DNA of 64,000 nt, taken from the NCBI GenBank assembly GCA_041488155.1, contig JBGPOS010000002.1:1-64000 (forward strand). The letters are read 5' to 3'. The notes beneath the pieces were generated by a model. The model made no database searches. It was not told the origin of the DNA and saw nothing but the letters and a program-made list of their open reading frames with translations. The translations under genes and the position numbers were made by a program. The stretch comes from JBGPOS01 sp041488155. GTDB taxonomy: Bacteria > Chloroflexota > Dehalococcoidia > Tepidiformales > Tepidiformaceae. This document shows positions 9,023 to 17,605 of this stretch, in pieces (position 1 is the first letter of the stretch; every line of letters starts with the position of its first letter).

Positions 9023-9915
9023 CAGTCCTCCGCATCGGAACCCGCGGCAGCACCCTCGCGCTGGCCCAGGCCAACCTCGTGGTGGGCTGTCTGCGCGCCG
9101 CCGTGGCGGGGATCGAAGTCGAACTCGTAACGATCGTCACTGCGGGGGATCGCGACCAGGCCTCGCCGCTGCCGGAGGGTGTCGGCTGGTTCACGACCGC
9201 GATTCAGCAGGCGCTGCAGCGCGGCGAGGTCGAGGTCGCCGTGCACAGCTACAAGGACCTCCCGACGAAACGGCCCGAAGGACTCGTGATCGCGGCCGTC
9301 CCGGTGCGGGAGGACCCTCGTGACGCGCTCGTGAGCCGCGGGGGACTGCCGCTTCGGCGGTTGCCTCCGGGCGCGGTCGTTGGCACGAGCAGTCCCCGCC
9401 GGGAGGTGCAGCTGCGGGCGCTTCGGCCCGACCTCGACGTGCGCCCTATCCGGGGCAACGTCGAAACGCGCATCGCAAAGGTGGAATCGGGTGAGTACGA
9501 CGCGGCCGTGTTGGCGCTGGCCGGGCTCAAGCGGCTTGGGCTGGAAAGTCGTGCTACCCAGGTCTTCGGGTACGAAGAGATGCTCCCGGCGCCGGCCCAG
9601 GGCGCCCTCGCCGTCGAGTGCCGCGCCGGCGACGCCGCCACGCGCGAGAGGCTGGCGGCGATCGACGACCCGGTTCTGCGGCAGGTGGTGGCGGCGGAAC
9701 GCGCCTTCCTGGCCGCGGTCGACGCCGGCTGCACCTTCCCGGCGGCGGCCCACGCCGAGCACTTTGGCACGACCCTGAAGCTCCACGCGCTCCTCGCGCC
9801 CGCGGGCAGGATCGTGCGTTCGAAGGTCACCGGGCCTTCGGAGACGGCCGCTGGCCTCGGCCGCGCCCTCGCCGAGGAACTGATGGCGCTCGCCGGCATG
9901 TCTCGAGGCCACTGA
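9019..9915 (+). CDS. hemC: hydroxymethylbilane synthase
   Basis: 298 residues. Polymerises four porphobilinogens to hydroxymethylbilane. LRIGTRGSTLALAQANLV is the family N-terminus. HSYKDLPTKRPEGL contains the catalytic Asp (D80), and VGTSSPRREVQLRALRPDLD and IRGNVETRIAKVESGEYDA are the substrate-binding arginine blocks. The dipyrromethane cofactor would attach to C238 in DAGCTFPAAAHAE; the surrounding residues differ from the usual GGCxxPxG but the Cys is kept. Starts GTG at 9019, overlapping the hemL stop by 4 bases. It is the last gene of the overlapping set; the HemB that would supply its substrate is not in the window. Confidence 0.94.
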   Translation: MTVLRIGTRGSTLALAQANLVVGCLRAAVAGIEVELVTIVTAGDRDQASPLPEGVGWFTTAIQQALQRGEVEVAVHSYKDLPTKRPEGLVIAAVPVREDPRDALVSRGGLPLRRLPPGAVVGTSSPRREVQLRALRPDLDVRPIRGNVETRIAKVESGEYDAAVLALAGLKRLGLESRATQVFGYEEMLPAPAQGALAVECRAGDAATRERLAAIDDPVLRQVVAAERAFLAAVDAGCTFPAAAHAEHFGTTLKLHALLAPAGRIVRSKVTGPSETAAGLGRALAEELMALAGMSRGH

Positions 9916-9999
9916 CCGGCCGATTCGGGCGTTGTCGCCCGCTTGAGCGACGCCCGGGGTAGCATTCGCCCGCGGTTCGCTGCCGTTGAGGGAAGGGCC

Positions 10000-11322
10000 A
10001 TGACCGATTCCACGCAACCCGAGGATGAAGCGCCTGGAGCTCTCGCCGGCGTGCGGGTACTCGAGTTCGCCCAGGCGATGGCGATCCCGGCCTGTGGCCA
10101 GCTCCTCGCCGACATGGGCGCGGAGGTTATCAAGGTCGAGCCGCCCGGTGGCGACGCCTTCCGCCACACCCAGGCCCCGGTCATTCCCGGCGAAAGCAAG
10201 GGGTACACCCTCCTCAACCGGGGGAAGCGCTGCCTCTGCCTCGACGTCAGCCACCCGCAGGCGGCGGAGGTTGTCGGACGGCTCGTACAACGTGCCGACG
10301 TGGCGCTCGTCTCGTTGAAGCCCCCCGACCTGCCCCGCTACGGCCTCACCTACGATCGTTTCGCGGCGATCAACCCCCGGATCGTCTACTTGGAGCACGT
10401 CCCACTCGGCCCCAAAGGACCGTTCGGGCAGGACGGGGGCTACGATGTCGTCGTCCAGGGCATCTCCGGGACGGGGGCGATCACGGCCCGCACGGTGGGG
10501 GACGCACCGATTAACGTCCGCCCGGCCTACATCGACATGGGCACCGGCTTTCTTTCGGCGCTCGGGGTTGTGGCTGCTCTGCGCCACCGGGACCTCACGG
10601 GCGTCGGCCAGCGTGTGCAGACCTCGTTGCTCAGCACGGCCCTGGCGCAGGGCAACCAGCTCATCAGCTGGTTTGGGGCGACCGACCCCCCGATTTGGGA
10701 GGCCTTCCAGGCAGACCTGGCCGCCGCCCGGCTCGCGGGCGCTTCGTTCGAAGAGCAGCGAGCCGTCTACGAGAGGCACTACCTGCGGGGAGCGTACGGA
10801 AACATCTACTTCCGCCACTACCGCACCAGCGATGGGTTCATCTCGATCGGCTGCCTGAGTCCCGCGCTCAACGCCCGCTTCCGGCGGGTTACGGGCCTCG
10901 ACGACCCGCGTCAGCGCCCCGGATTCGATCCCTCGACAAGCGAGGGCTGGGACGAACTGACGGCGCTCATCCGGGAGGCGGAGGACTTACTGCGCAGCCG
11001 CACGACGCCGGCGTGGATCGACGCCTTCCGCGCGGGCGGCGTGGCCTGCGGGCCCTTCAATTTCCCGCCGGAGGTGTTCCACGACGAGCAGGTGCTGGCG
11101 AACGATTTCATCGTCGAGCTCGACCACCCGGCGCTTGGTCCCTACAAGACGTTCGCCCCGCCACTCCGGATGGACGTCACGCCGACGCGCATCCGGGCGT
11201 CTTCGCCCCTGCTCGACGCCGACACCGATGCAGTGCTCGGGGAGGTTGGCTACACGCCCGATGAGGTTGCGCGGATGCGCGCCGAGGGTGTGGTTGGCGC
11301 CGGGAGGCTCGCTACGGACTAG
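10000..11322 (+). CDS. class III CoA-transferase (CaiB/BaiF family)
   Basis: 440 residues. N-terminal GVRVLEFAQAMAIPACGQLLADMGAEVIKVEPPGGD is, taken in parts, the family signature (ADxGAEVIKVExPxGD). The catalytic Asp that forms the acyl anhydride is present in AYIDMGTG, placed 30 residues before the VQTSLL strand as in formyl-CoA transferase. The ATG at 10000 follows GGAAGG; an upstream in-frame TTG has no supporting site. It stands alone between the heme operon and rpsF, with a region of about 60 extra residues in the middle (AGASFEEQRAVYERHYLRG) compared with its paralogs here. Acyl substrate unknown. Confidence 0.9.
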   Translation: MTDSTQPEDEAPGALAGVRVLEFAQAMAIPACGQLLADMGAEVIKVEPPGGDAFRHTQAPVIPGESKGYTLLNRGKRCLCLDVSHPQAAEVVGRLVQRADVALVSLKPPDLPRYGLTYDRFAAINPRIVYLEHVPLGPKGPFGQDGGYDVVVQGISGTGAITARTVGDAPINVRPAYIDMGTGFLSALGVVAALRHRDLTGVGQRVQTSLLSTALAQGNQLISWFGATDPPIWEAFQADLAAARLAGASFEEQRAVYERHYLRGAYGNIYFRHYRTSDGFISIGCLSPALNARFRRVTGLDDPRQRPGFDPSTSEGWDELTALIREAEDLLRSRTTPAWIDAFRAGGVACGPFNFPPEVFHDEQVLANDFIVELDHPALGPYKTFAPPLRMDVTPTRIRASSPLLDADTDAVLGEVGYTPDEVARMRAEGVVGAGRLATD

Positions 11323-11336
11323 CGCTTCGGCTGTCA

Positions 11337-11365
11337 TTGAGCGCAAGAGGGCGCAATGGTAGGTT
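11337..11365 (+). promoter_or_regulatory. candidate sigma70-like promoter of the rpsF operon
   Basis: TTGAGC at 11337-11342 and TAGGTT at 11360-11365 are separated by 17 bases, 67 bases upstream of the rpsF ATG. The -10 is a weak match, so this is the best candidate rather than a certain site. Confidence 0.35.
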
Positions 11366-11431
11366 GATCGTCCACGCCGGGAGTCCGGTTCGCTTCGTGC
11401 GGACAAACCCATCGCCCGGCACGAGAGGCCC

Positions 11432-12136
11432 ATGCGGGAATATGAATTGGCGGTCATTTACGACCTGACCGTCGCAGAAGGTGGTGGCGCCGACGCCGGC
11501 GTCCAGCTCATCACTCAACTCGTCGAATCGCGCGGCGGCACGATGCTCGGTGTGGACCACTGGGGGCGGCGCCGTCTGGCTTACCCGATCGGCCGGGCGA
11601 TCGATGGCGACTACATCTTCTCTCGTCTGGAGTTGGACCCGGGGGCGGTGAACGCTCTCGAGGCGACGCTCCGGATCGATGAGCGGGTCTACCGGCACCT
11701 GATCGTGCGTGCGGACGAGTTGCCCGTGCCGCCTCCACCACGCGAGCCGCGGCGCGACCAGTTCGCGCCGGCGCCTCAGGCGGAGGCTGCAGTCGAAGCG
11801 CCGATCGAAGCTGAAGCCGTCCAGGAAGCAGCTCCGGCCGCTGAAGTGGCCGCCGAGGCCGATACGCCGGTAGTCGCGGAACCTGTCGCAGAACCGGTGG
11901 CCGAGGCGGAAGCTCCAGCAGCCGCCGAACCTGTCGCAGAACCGGTGGCCGAGGCGGAAGCGCCAGCAGCGCCCGAACCGGTGGCCGAGGCGGAGGCGCC
12001 GGCTGCGGCAGAACTGGCCGAAAGTACGGCTCCCGGCGAGGGCGCCAGCGGGTACACTGCGGATGCCGCCGAAGCCAGCCCCGAGCCGGCTGAAGGCGAG
12101 ACCGCGGATGCGGCTGCGGAACCCGCAGCCCAGTAG
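11432..12136 (+). CDS. rpsF: 30S ribosomal protein S6 with long C-terminal extension
   Basis: 234 residues, more than twice the usual length. Residues 1-95 are a normal S6 fold (MREYELAVIYDLTV, HWGRRRLAYPIGRAIDGDYIF, LRIDERVYRHLIV). From about residue 105 on the protein is a low-complexity Ala/Glu/Pro/Val tail built on a 16-residue tandem repeat (EPVAEPVAEAEAPAAA), ending EPAAQ. S6 binds S18 on the small subunit platform; acidic S6 tails occur in several phyla but this one is long. First gene of rpsF-ssb-rpsR; the stop codon is embedded in the ssb ribosome binding site. Confidence 0.93.
   Translation: MREYELAVIYDLTVAEGGGADAGVQLITQLVESRGGTMLGVDHWGRRRLAYPIGRAIDGDYIFSRLELDPGAVNALEATLRIDERVYRHLIVRADELPVPPPPREPRRDQFAPAPQAEAAVEAPIEAEAVQEAAPAAEVAAEADTPVVAEPVAEPVAEAEAPAAAEPVAEPVAEAEAPAAPEPVAEAEAPAAAELAESTAPGEGASGYTADAAEASPEPAEGETADAAAEPAAQ
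11879..12000 (+). repeat. 48-bp in-frame tandem repeat in the rpsF tail
   Basis: Two nearly identical 48-bp units start at 11879 and 11927, and a shorter third partial copy starts at 11975. They encode the 16-residue EPVAEPVAEAEAPAAA repeat. The near-identity at DNA level suggests recent duplication or slippage; unit number may vary between strains. Confidence 0.85.
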
Positions 12137-12149
12137 GAGGAGCGCCCCG

Positions 12150-12617
12150 ATGGCCAGCCTGAACAAAGTGATGCTCATCGGCAACACGGGCCGTGAAGCC
12201 GAGTTGCGTTACACCGCGAACGGCACCGCGCAGTCGCAGTTCAGCCTCGCCGTCAATTTCCGGCGGAAGGGCACGGGCGGCGAATGGGAGGATGCTACCG
12301 AGTGGTTCAACATCGTTGTCTTCGGCGACCAGGCCGAACGCACGAGCCAGTACATCACCAAAGGTAAGCAGCTCTACGTCGAAGGGCGCCTCCAGACACG
12401 CACCTGGGACGACGACCAGGGCGTCAAGCACTACCGCACCGAGGTCATCGCGAACCAGCTCCTCTTCCTCGGGAGCCGCGACGGCCAATCGGGCGGCGGA
12501 GCCGACTGGGGCGACGGCGACGCGGCTCAGGGCAGGGCGGGCCGGCCTGCGGCGCGCGGGGCCCCGGCCGGCGGCCGCGGCGGGGATGTTGACCCCGACG
12601 ACCTCCCCTTTGAATAA
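12150..12617 (+). CDS. ssb: single-stranded DNA-binding protein
   Basis: 155 residues. OB fold at residues 1-110 (MASLNKVMLIGNTGREAELRY, WFNIVVFGDQAE, GKQLYVEGRLQTRTW), then a Gly/Ala-rich linker and the acidic tip DPDDLPFE that recruits replication and repair proteins. ATG 12150 follows TAGGAGG, which overlaps the rpsF stop, 10 bases upstream; longer in-frame starts lie inside rpsF and are not needed. Its position between rpsF and rpsR is the classic arrangement in many bacteria. Confidence 0.96.
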   Translation: MASLNKVMLIGNTGREAELRYTANGTAQSQFSLAVNFRRKGTGGEWEDATEWFNIVVFGDQAERTSQYITKGKQLYVEGRLQTRTWDDDQGVKHYRTEVIANQLLFLGSRDGQSGGGADWGDGDAAQGRAGRPAARGAPAGGRGGDVDPDDLPFE

Positions 12618-12692
12618 CCGGAGACCCAGACGCGCCGGGCGCTGCTACGGCGATATGTTCGCGCCCCGAAGCCTGAGAAAGAAGACGACTTG

Positions 12693-13034
12693 ATGAGTTC
12701 AGAAGATCGACCGCCACGCGAAGACCACGGGCCCGGCGGGGATGGGGGCGAACGTAGCGAGCGGCCTGCCCGGCCGGTGCGACGCTTCACCGGACGCCGG
12801 AAGGTCTGCCGCTTTTGTGCCGATCACATGCGCGGGGTCGACTACAAGGACATCGGCCGTTTGCGCATCTACGTCAGTGACCGTGGGAAGATAGAGCCGC
12901 GCCGCAAGACGGGCGCCTGCCAGCGGCATCAACGCCTGGTCGCGACAGCGGTGAAGCGGGCTCGCCACCTGGCGCTGTTGCCCTACACCCTCGAACACGT
13001 GCGCAAGACCGGGATCTACCAGACGAGGGGATAG
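12693..13034 (+). CDS. rpsR: 30S ribosomal protein S18
   Basis: 113 residues. A basic/acidic N-terminal extension of about 32 residues precedes the S18 core. The core KVCRFCADHM, VDYKDIGRLRIYVSDRGKI and RRKTGACQRHQR carries the CxxC...C...H ligand set of the zinc-binding (C+) form of S18. Binds S6 in the platform of the 30S subunit. ATG 12693 is preferred over the adjoining TTG at 12690. It closes the ribosomal part of the operon; no rplI (L9) follows. Confidence 0.95.
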   Translation: MSSEDRPPREDHGPGGDGGERSERPARPVRRFTGRRKVCRFCADHMRGVDYKDIGRLRIYVSDRGKIEPRRKTGACQRHQRLVATAVKRARHLALLPYTLEHVRKTGIYQTRG

Positions 13035-13040
13035 GAGAGG

Positions 13041-13058
13041 CGGGCGCCCGCGCGCCCG
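13041..13058 (+). terminator. intercistronic stem-loop after rpsR
   Basis: CGGGCGC at 13041-13047 pairs with GCGCCCG at 13052-13058 across a 4-base loop. No T-run follows, so it is more likely an mRNA-processing or attenuating hairpin than a full intrinsic terminator. Confidence 0.35.
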
Positions 13059-13076
13059 GCAAACAAGCGAGGAAGC

Positions 13077-14090
13077 ATGGCCCGTCGAGAACGCACCACC
13101 GGACTTCCGCGGGCACGGCGACGCGAAAACGTCCGGGCGAAACGGCGTATCGCTGGCCTCACGTGGGACGACCGGCGTCAGCGCTGGGCCATCCTTGGCG
13201 CGATCGGCGCGCTGCTGCTCGTCGTAGTGGGGTGGATAGCCTACCGGGAGATCGACGATCGATTCTTGCGACCCAACTCCGTGATCCTCACCGTGGGCGA
13301 CGAAGAGGTCACCCTCGGGTACTTTAGCGACCGGCTGCTTGGGTTCGCGCAGACGAACCAGTCGACGACTATCGCTCTCGCCGAACAGGCGCTCCTCACC
13401 AAACTGCGCGAAGAAGCGCTGGAGATCGAGCTCGCGAAAGATCGCGGGATAACGATCAGCGAAGAGGAGATTACCCAGGAGATCGCGGCCGGACTGAGCG
13501 TCCCCATCGGCGGGATCGGCAGTTCGTTCGACACCCTCTACCGGCAGAAGCTCAAGACCGAAAAGATGAGCGACAGTAACTATCGACGGCTGACGAAGGC
13601 GGCGGTTGCCGACAAGAAGCTCATCGCTTCGTTCCGGGCGGAGCTCGGTGACGGGACCCCCACGGTGACCCTTCGCACGGTCGTTTCGAGCACAAAGGAC
13701 GCGGCGGACGTCATCGTCAAGCGGATCCAGGCGGGCGACAACATGGGGACTCTCGCGCAAACGGAATCGACCGACCTCCAATCGCGGGGCCAGGACGGCA
13801 TCATGCAACCGGAGCCGCCGGGCCTCCTGCCCAAGAACGTGCAGGACGCGATCAAGGGCAAGCAACAGGGGGCCGAGGTGCTCGGACCGATCGAGGTGGA
13901 GGGGAAATTCTGGGTGGTCCGCATTGAGAAGATCGACCCCGCGGGCGTCCTGAGCGACGCCCAAAAGGGGCAACTGGCCCAGGCGAAGCTGGACGAGGCC
14001 CTGCAGGCCAAGCGCGAGAGCCTGGGAGCAAGGATCTCCCAGAGCCTCGATTCCAGCGACATCAAGTGGGCCGAGAAGCACGCGAACTGA
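13077..14090 (+). CDS. membrane-anchored SurA/PpiC-like peptidyl-prolyl isomerase
   Basis: 337 residues. A very basic N-terminal tail (RRERTTGLPRARRRENVRAK) stays in the cytosol, a single membrane segment spans about residues 37-56, and the rest faces outward. About 65-190 resembles the SurA N-terminal chaperone domain (VILTVGDEEVTLGYF...). About 195-290 resembles a PpiC rotamase domain (VTLRTVVSSTKDAADVIVKRIQAGDNMGTLAQTES, in parts). Likely folds exported proteins. ATG 13077 follows GAGGAAGC. The hom GTG starts 4 bases after its stop, so it leads into the threonine operon. Confidence 0.8.
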   Translation: MARRERTTGLPRARRRENVRAKRRIAGLTWDDRRQRWAILGAIGALLLVVVGWIAYREIDDRFLRPNSVILTVGDEEVTLGYFSDRLLGFAQTNQSTTIALAEQALLTKLREEALEIELAKDRGITISEEEITQEIAAGLSVPIGGIGSSFDTLYRQKLKTEKMSDSNYRRLTKAAVADKKLIASFRAELGDGTPTVTLRTVVSSTKDAADVIVKRIQAGDNMGTLAQTESTDLQSRGQDGIMQPEPPGLLPKNVQDAIKGKQQGAEVLGPIEVEGKFWVVRIEKIDPAGVLSDAQKGQLAQAKLDEALQAKRESLGARISQSLDSSDIKWAEKHAN

Positions 14091-14094
14091 CGAA

Positions 14095-15435
14095 GTGACT
14101 CGTGAGATTGGCGTTGGGCTCATCGGCCTGGGCGTGGTTGGCGGAGGCGTCGCGCGGGCGCTCATCGAACGGCGGGACTACTTCGGCCGCCAGGTCGGCG
14201 CGCCACTGGTGCTGCGCAAAGCGGCTGTGCGCGACCTCCGGAAGGCTCGCTCCATCGACCTCCCGGCGGGCACCCTCACCGACAACGTGGATGACGTGCT
14301 CGGCGACCCTGCGATCGACATCGTCGTCGAAGTGATTGGCGGCGAAGAGCCGGCGGGCACGTTCATCCGCAAGGCGATCGCTTCCGGCAAGCACGTGGTC
14401 ACGGCGAACAAGGAGTTGATCGCCAAGGCGGGCCCCGAGCTTCTCGCACAGGCCCATGCGCGTGGCCTCGACATCATGTTCGAAGCGAGTGTTGGTGGCG
14501 GTATACCGCTCATCGCCCCCCTTCGCCGCGATCTGCTCGCGAACCGGATCACGTCTATCCGGGCGATCATCAATGGCACGACGAACTACATGCTCACGGG
14601 CATGGCCCGCGAAGGCGCCGCGGCCGAAGCGCTTCGCAAGCAGGGAATCGAGCCCGTGAGCCGAGGAGGCTACGCAGAAGCGCTCGCGGCCGCTCAGCGG
14701 CTCGGCTATGCGGAGCCCGACCCGACCAACGATGTCGAAGGCTACGACGCGGCCTACAAGCTCGCCATCATGGCGAGCCTCGGTTTCCGTTCTCGCGTGA
14801 CGCCATCGCAGATCCACACCGAAGGCATCACGAAGCTCACGGCGCGCGACTTCCAGTACGCCCAGGAGCTCGGCTACGTGATCAAGCTGCTCGCGATCGC
14901 CGAACTCACTGATACTGGAATCGTGGCTCGGGTGGCGCCGGTCTTCCTTCACCCGGACGAACCGCTGGCACGCGTCGACGGTGTATTCAACGCCGTCGAG
15001 ATCGTCGGCGACCTGACCGGCACCGTGCTGTTTCTCGGGAGGGGCGCGGGAGCCGACCCGACGAGCAGCGCCGTGGTCGCTGACATCCTCGACCTCGCCC
15101 ACAGCATCGTCCAGGGAAACCAGGAGCGAAAGTACTGGGGCCCGGAAGGCGATGTGCCCGTGCTCGGGCTCGAGGCGCTGGAAACGCGTTACTATGTTCG
15201 GGTCACCGTGAGCGACCAGCCCGGCGTCCTCGCCCAGCTGGCTCAGGCGCTTGGCGACCACGGGGTGAGCATCGCCGCGGTGAACCAGAAAGAGTCGAAC
15301 GCGGACGAGAGGACAGCGGAACTGGTCGTCATGACCCACCGCGCGCGAGAGGGAGCCATGCAGGACGCGCTTCGCGTTATCGCTGCGCTCCCCGTTGTCG
15401 CTCAGGTCAGCGCGTTCCTCCGGGTGGAAGGCTGA
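14095..15435 (+). CDS. hom: homoserine dehydrogenase with ACT domain
   Basis: 446 residues. NAD(P)-binding GLIGLGVVGGGVARAL starts at about residue 9. GKHVVTANKELIAKAG, FEASVGGGIPLI and the NGTTNYML block are the catalytic domain. GYAEALAAAQRLGYAEPDPTNDVEGYDAAYKLAI, in parts, is the substrate-binding region. A C-terminal ACT domain (about 365-446, YYVRVTVSDQPGVLAQLA) suggests feedback control by threonine. GTG 14095 is the only start that gives the conserved N-terminus. Reduces aspartate semialdehyde to homoserine; forms an operon with the coiled-coil gene and thrC. Confidence 0.95.
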   Translation: MTREIGVGLIGLGVVGGGVARALIERRDYFGRQVGAPLVLRKAAVRDLRKARSIDLPAGTLTDNVDDVLGDPAIDIVVEVIGGEEPAGTFIRKAIASGKHVVTANKELIAKAGPELLAQAHARGLDIMFEASVGGGIPLIAPLRRDLLANRITSIRAIINGTTNYMLTGMAREGAAAEALRKQGIEPVSRGGYAEALAAAQRLGYAEPDPTNDVEGYDAAYKLAIMASLGFRSRVTPSQIHTEGITKLTARDFQYAQELGYVIKLLAIAELTDTGIVARVAPVFLHPDEPLARVDGVFNAVEIVGDLTGTVLFLGRGAGADPTSSAVVADILDLAHSIVQGNQERKYWGPEGDVPVLGLEALETRYYVRVTVSDQPGVLAQLAQALGDHGVSIAAVNQKESNADERTAELVVMTHRAREGAMQDALRVIAALPVVAQVSAFLRVEG

Positions 15436-15437
15436 AC

Positions 15438-16448
15438 ATGGCACGGGAGTCGTCCCAGGCGCAGGCCATCGGCGAAATCATCGCGTGGCTCGAACAGCAG
15501 GTCCGGCAGTCCCGCGACGACCAGGCCAAGACGGTCACGCAGCTCGACCAGGTGCGGAGGCAGCTGCACGACATGGCGGACCAGGTGGCGGCAGCGGAGC
15601 GTTCCGTCCGGGAGATCGACCCCAAGCTGCTCCCCTTCAAGGGCCTCCCGGAGAAGATCCGGGGGCTCGACGAGGGCGCCGAGCAGGTGCGCCAGTCGCT
15701 CACGGCCAACCGCGCCGAGATAGAGAACGCCCTTCGCCTGTTGCGGGCGGAAGCCGAATACGACCGCCAGGAGCGCTCGGACATCTTCAAGCGGCTGGAA
15801 GCGGCCACCAACCAGCTCACCGTGCTGTTGGCCGACATCTCCCAGGTGCAGAGCCAGTCGGGGCAAATCTCGCAGACCGCCCAATCGCTGGTTGAGCGTC
15901 AGCGGGAGATGGACGCGCGAGTCGAGCAGTTCGGGCTCCGGCTCGACCGTTCGATCGAGGTCAACAAAGACCTCGAAGAGCGGATCCTGAAGGTCCTTAC
16001 GGCCGACCAGGAAGACCGCTTCGAGGTCGTCTACGAACGGCTACAGCTGGTCGGCGAGATGGTGAAACGCAACGAGGAGCTGATCACCGCAGCGACAGCG
16101 GAGCAGACGATCCGGGAGCAGGTCCTGGAAGAGATCGGGGTGTGGCGCGAAGAACACTCGCGGATCGACACTCGCCTCAACGCCCTCGAAGAGTTGACGG
16201 ACAGACTGCTCAGCCAGGCGGACAAGCTGCATGGCGACATAACCTTGCTGGAAGGCCGCCACTCCGGGCTCGGCGAACGAGTCGCCGGGATGCGGCGCGA
16301 CATCGCTGAAGTGGTCGATCACGTCCGCGAAGAGTTCGCGAAGTACAGCCAGATGATGGAGAAACAGCGACGCAAGCAGATCCAGGGGCTGGAACAAGAA
16401 CTGCGTGAGATGAAGTTCCACACGTTTCATCCTCCGGAGGAGCCGTGA
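15438..16448 (+). CDS. conserved coiled-coil protein of unknown function between hom and thrC
   Basis: 336 residues, almost entirely charged amphipathic helix with Glu/Arg/Gln heptads (for example RQSRDDQAKTVTQLDQVRRQ, LEERILKVLTADQEDRFEVV). No signal peptide, membrane segment or enzymatic motif is visible. The ATG lies 3 bases after the hom stop and the stop overlaps the thrC GTG by 4, so it is translated as part of the threonine operon. Long soluble coiled coils of this type may be structural or chromosome/septum associated; no function can be assigned. I do not recognise a named family. Confidence 0.75.
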   Translation: MARESSQAQAIGEIIAWLEQQVRQSRDDQAKTVTQLDQVRRQLHDMADQVAAAERSVREIDPKLLPFKGLPEKIRGLDEGAEQVRQSLTANRAEIENALRLLRAEAEYDRQERSDIFKRLEAATNQLTVLLADISQVQSQSGQISQTAQSLVERQREMDARVEQFGLRLDRSIEVNKDLEERILKVLTADQEDRFEVVYERLQLVGEMVKRNEELITAATAEQTIREQVLEEIGVWREEHSRIDTRLNALEELTDRLLSQADKLHGDITLLEGRHSGLGERVAGMRRDIAEVVDHVREEFAKYSQMMEKQRRKQIQGLEQELREMKFHTFHPPEEP

Positions 16449-17512
16449 GCGAAGGCCCGCCGAGGCCACGGGGCGTACTCCAGCGGTGGGCCGAGTTCCT
16501 GCCGCTCACGGAGCGCACACCGCTCATCACGCTCGGCGAAGGCGACACGCCGCTGGTCCGATCGGCACACATCGAAAAGCTCTGCGGCCTCGACGAGCTC
16601 TGGTTCAAGCTCGAAAGCTGCAACCCCACAGGTTCGTTCAAGGACCGCGGTATGGTGGTCGCCGTGGCCAAAGCCATCGAGGCCGGTGCGCGGGCCATCA
16701 TGTGCGCCAGCACCGGCAACACGAGCGCCAGCGCGGCGGCCTACGCTGCGCGCAGCGGGCTCGAATGCGTGGTCCTCGTGCCGGGCGGTCGCGTGGCGGC
16801 GGGCAAGATGGCCCAGGCCATCGCCTTCGGCGCCCGGATCGTGGAGGTCGACGGCAACTTCGACGAAGCCCTCCAGGCGGTGCGTGAGATCACGGCGAAG
16901 CACCCGGTTGCACTCGTGAACTCGGTGAACCCCCATCGCATCGAGGGGCAGAAAACCGCCGCATTCGAGATCTGCGAGTCGCTGGGCGATGCCCCGGACA
17001 TGCTGGCAATTCCGGTCGGCAACGCTGGCAACATCACTGCCTACTGGCGAGGATTCTGCGAGTGCGCTGAGTTGGGGCGGGCGTCGCTCCACCCCCGTAT
17101 GTATGGCTTCCAGGCCGCGGGCGCGGCGCCACTGGTGAGCGGGATCCCCGTCCCCTCCCCCCAGACGGTGGCGTCCGCGATCCGTATCGGCAACCCGGCG
17201 AGCTGGAGCGGCGCGGTGAAGGCACGGGACGAGAGCGAGGGCCTCATCGCGGCTGTGACGGACGAGCGAATCTTGGAGGCGTACCGCCTGCTCGCCATGC
17301 GCGAAGGCCTCTTCGTCGAACCGGCGAGCGCCGCTTGCGTCGCGGGACTGCTGCAACTCAACAGCGAGGGGCGACTGCGTGGCGGCCGGGCAGTCGCCGT
17401 GCTAACCGGGAGCGGCTTGAAGGATCCGGACACGGCGATGGCGGAGTACAAACCAGACATCGCCAGGGCCGAGCCGACCGCCGAAAGCGTCGAACGGGCC
17501 CTCGGATGGTGA
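16445..17512 (+). CDS. thrC: threonine synthase
   Basis: 355 residues, PLP fold II. LITLGEGDTPLVRSAHIEKL at the N-terminus, PLP lysine K66 in CNPTGSFKDRGM, phosphate-binding ASTGNTSASAAAYAARSG, and VGNAGNITAYWRGF are family blocks. Short class II-independent form without the plant-type N-terminal extension. Converts O-phosphohomoserine to threonine; no thrB homoserine kinase lies in this window. GTG 16445 overlaps the coiled-coil gene stop; RBS GGAGGAG upstream. Confidence 0.93.
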   Translation: MSEGPPRPRGVLQRWAEFLPLTERTPLITLGEGDTPLVRSAHIEKLCGLDELWFKLESCNPTGSFKDRGMVVAVAKAIEAGARAIMCASTGNTSASAAAYAARSGLECVVLVPGGRVAAGKMAQAIAFGARIVEVDGNFDEALQAVREITAKHPVALVNSVNPHRIEGQKTAAFEICESLGDAPDMLAIPVGNAGNITAYWRGFCECAELGRASLHPRMYGFQAAGAAPLVSGIPVPSPQTVASAIRIGNPASWSGAVKARDESEGLIAAVTDERILEAYRLLAMREGLFVEPASAACVAGLLQLNSEGRLRGGRAVAVLTGSGLKDPDTAMAEYKPDIARAEPTAESVERALGW

Positions 17513-17605
17513 GTCGCCGGAGGGTGGCTCACGGCGGAAGGCAATAATATAGGGCCGGTGGACGTGTGGAGCGGACACGACGTCCAGCGCAGCCCGATGC
17601 ATTTT

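Noticed and set aside
9916..9999. Terminator after hemC
   Set aside because: The GGGCG/CGCCC stems near 9928-9957 are short or bulged and there is no T-run.
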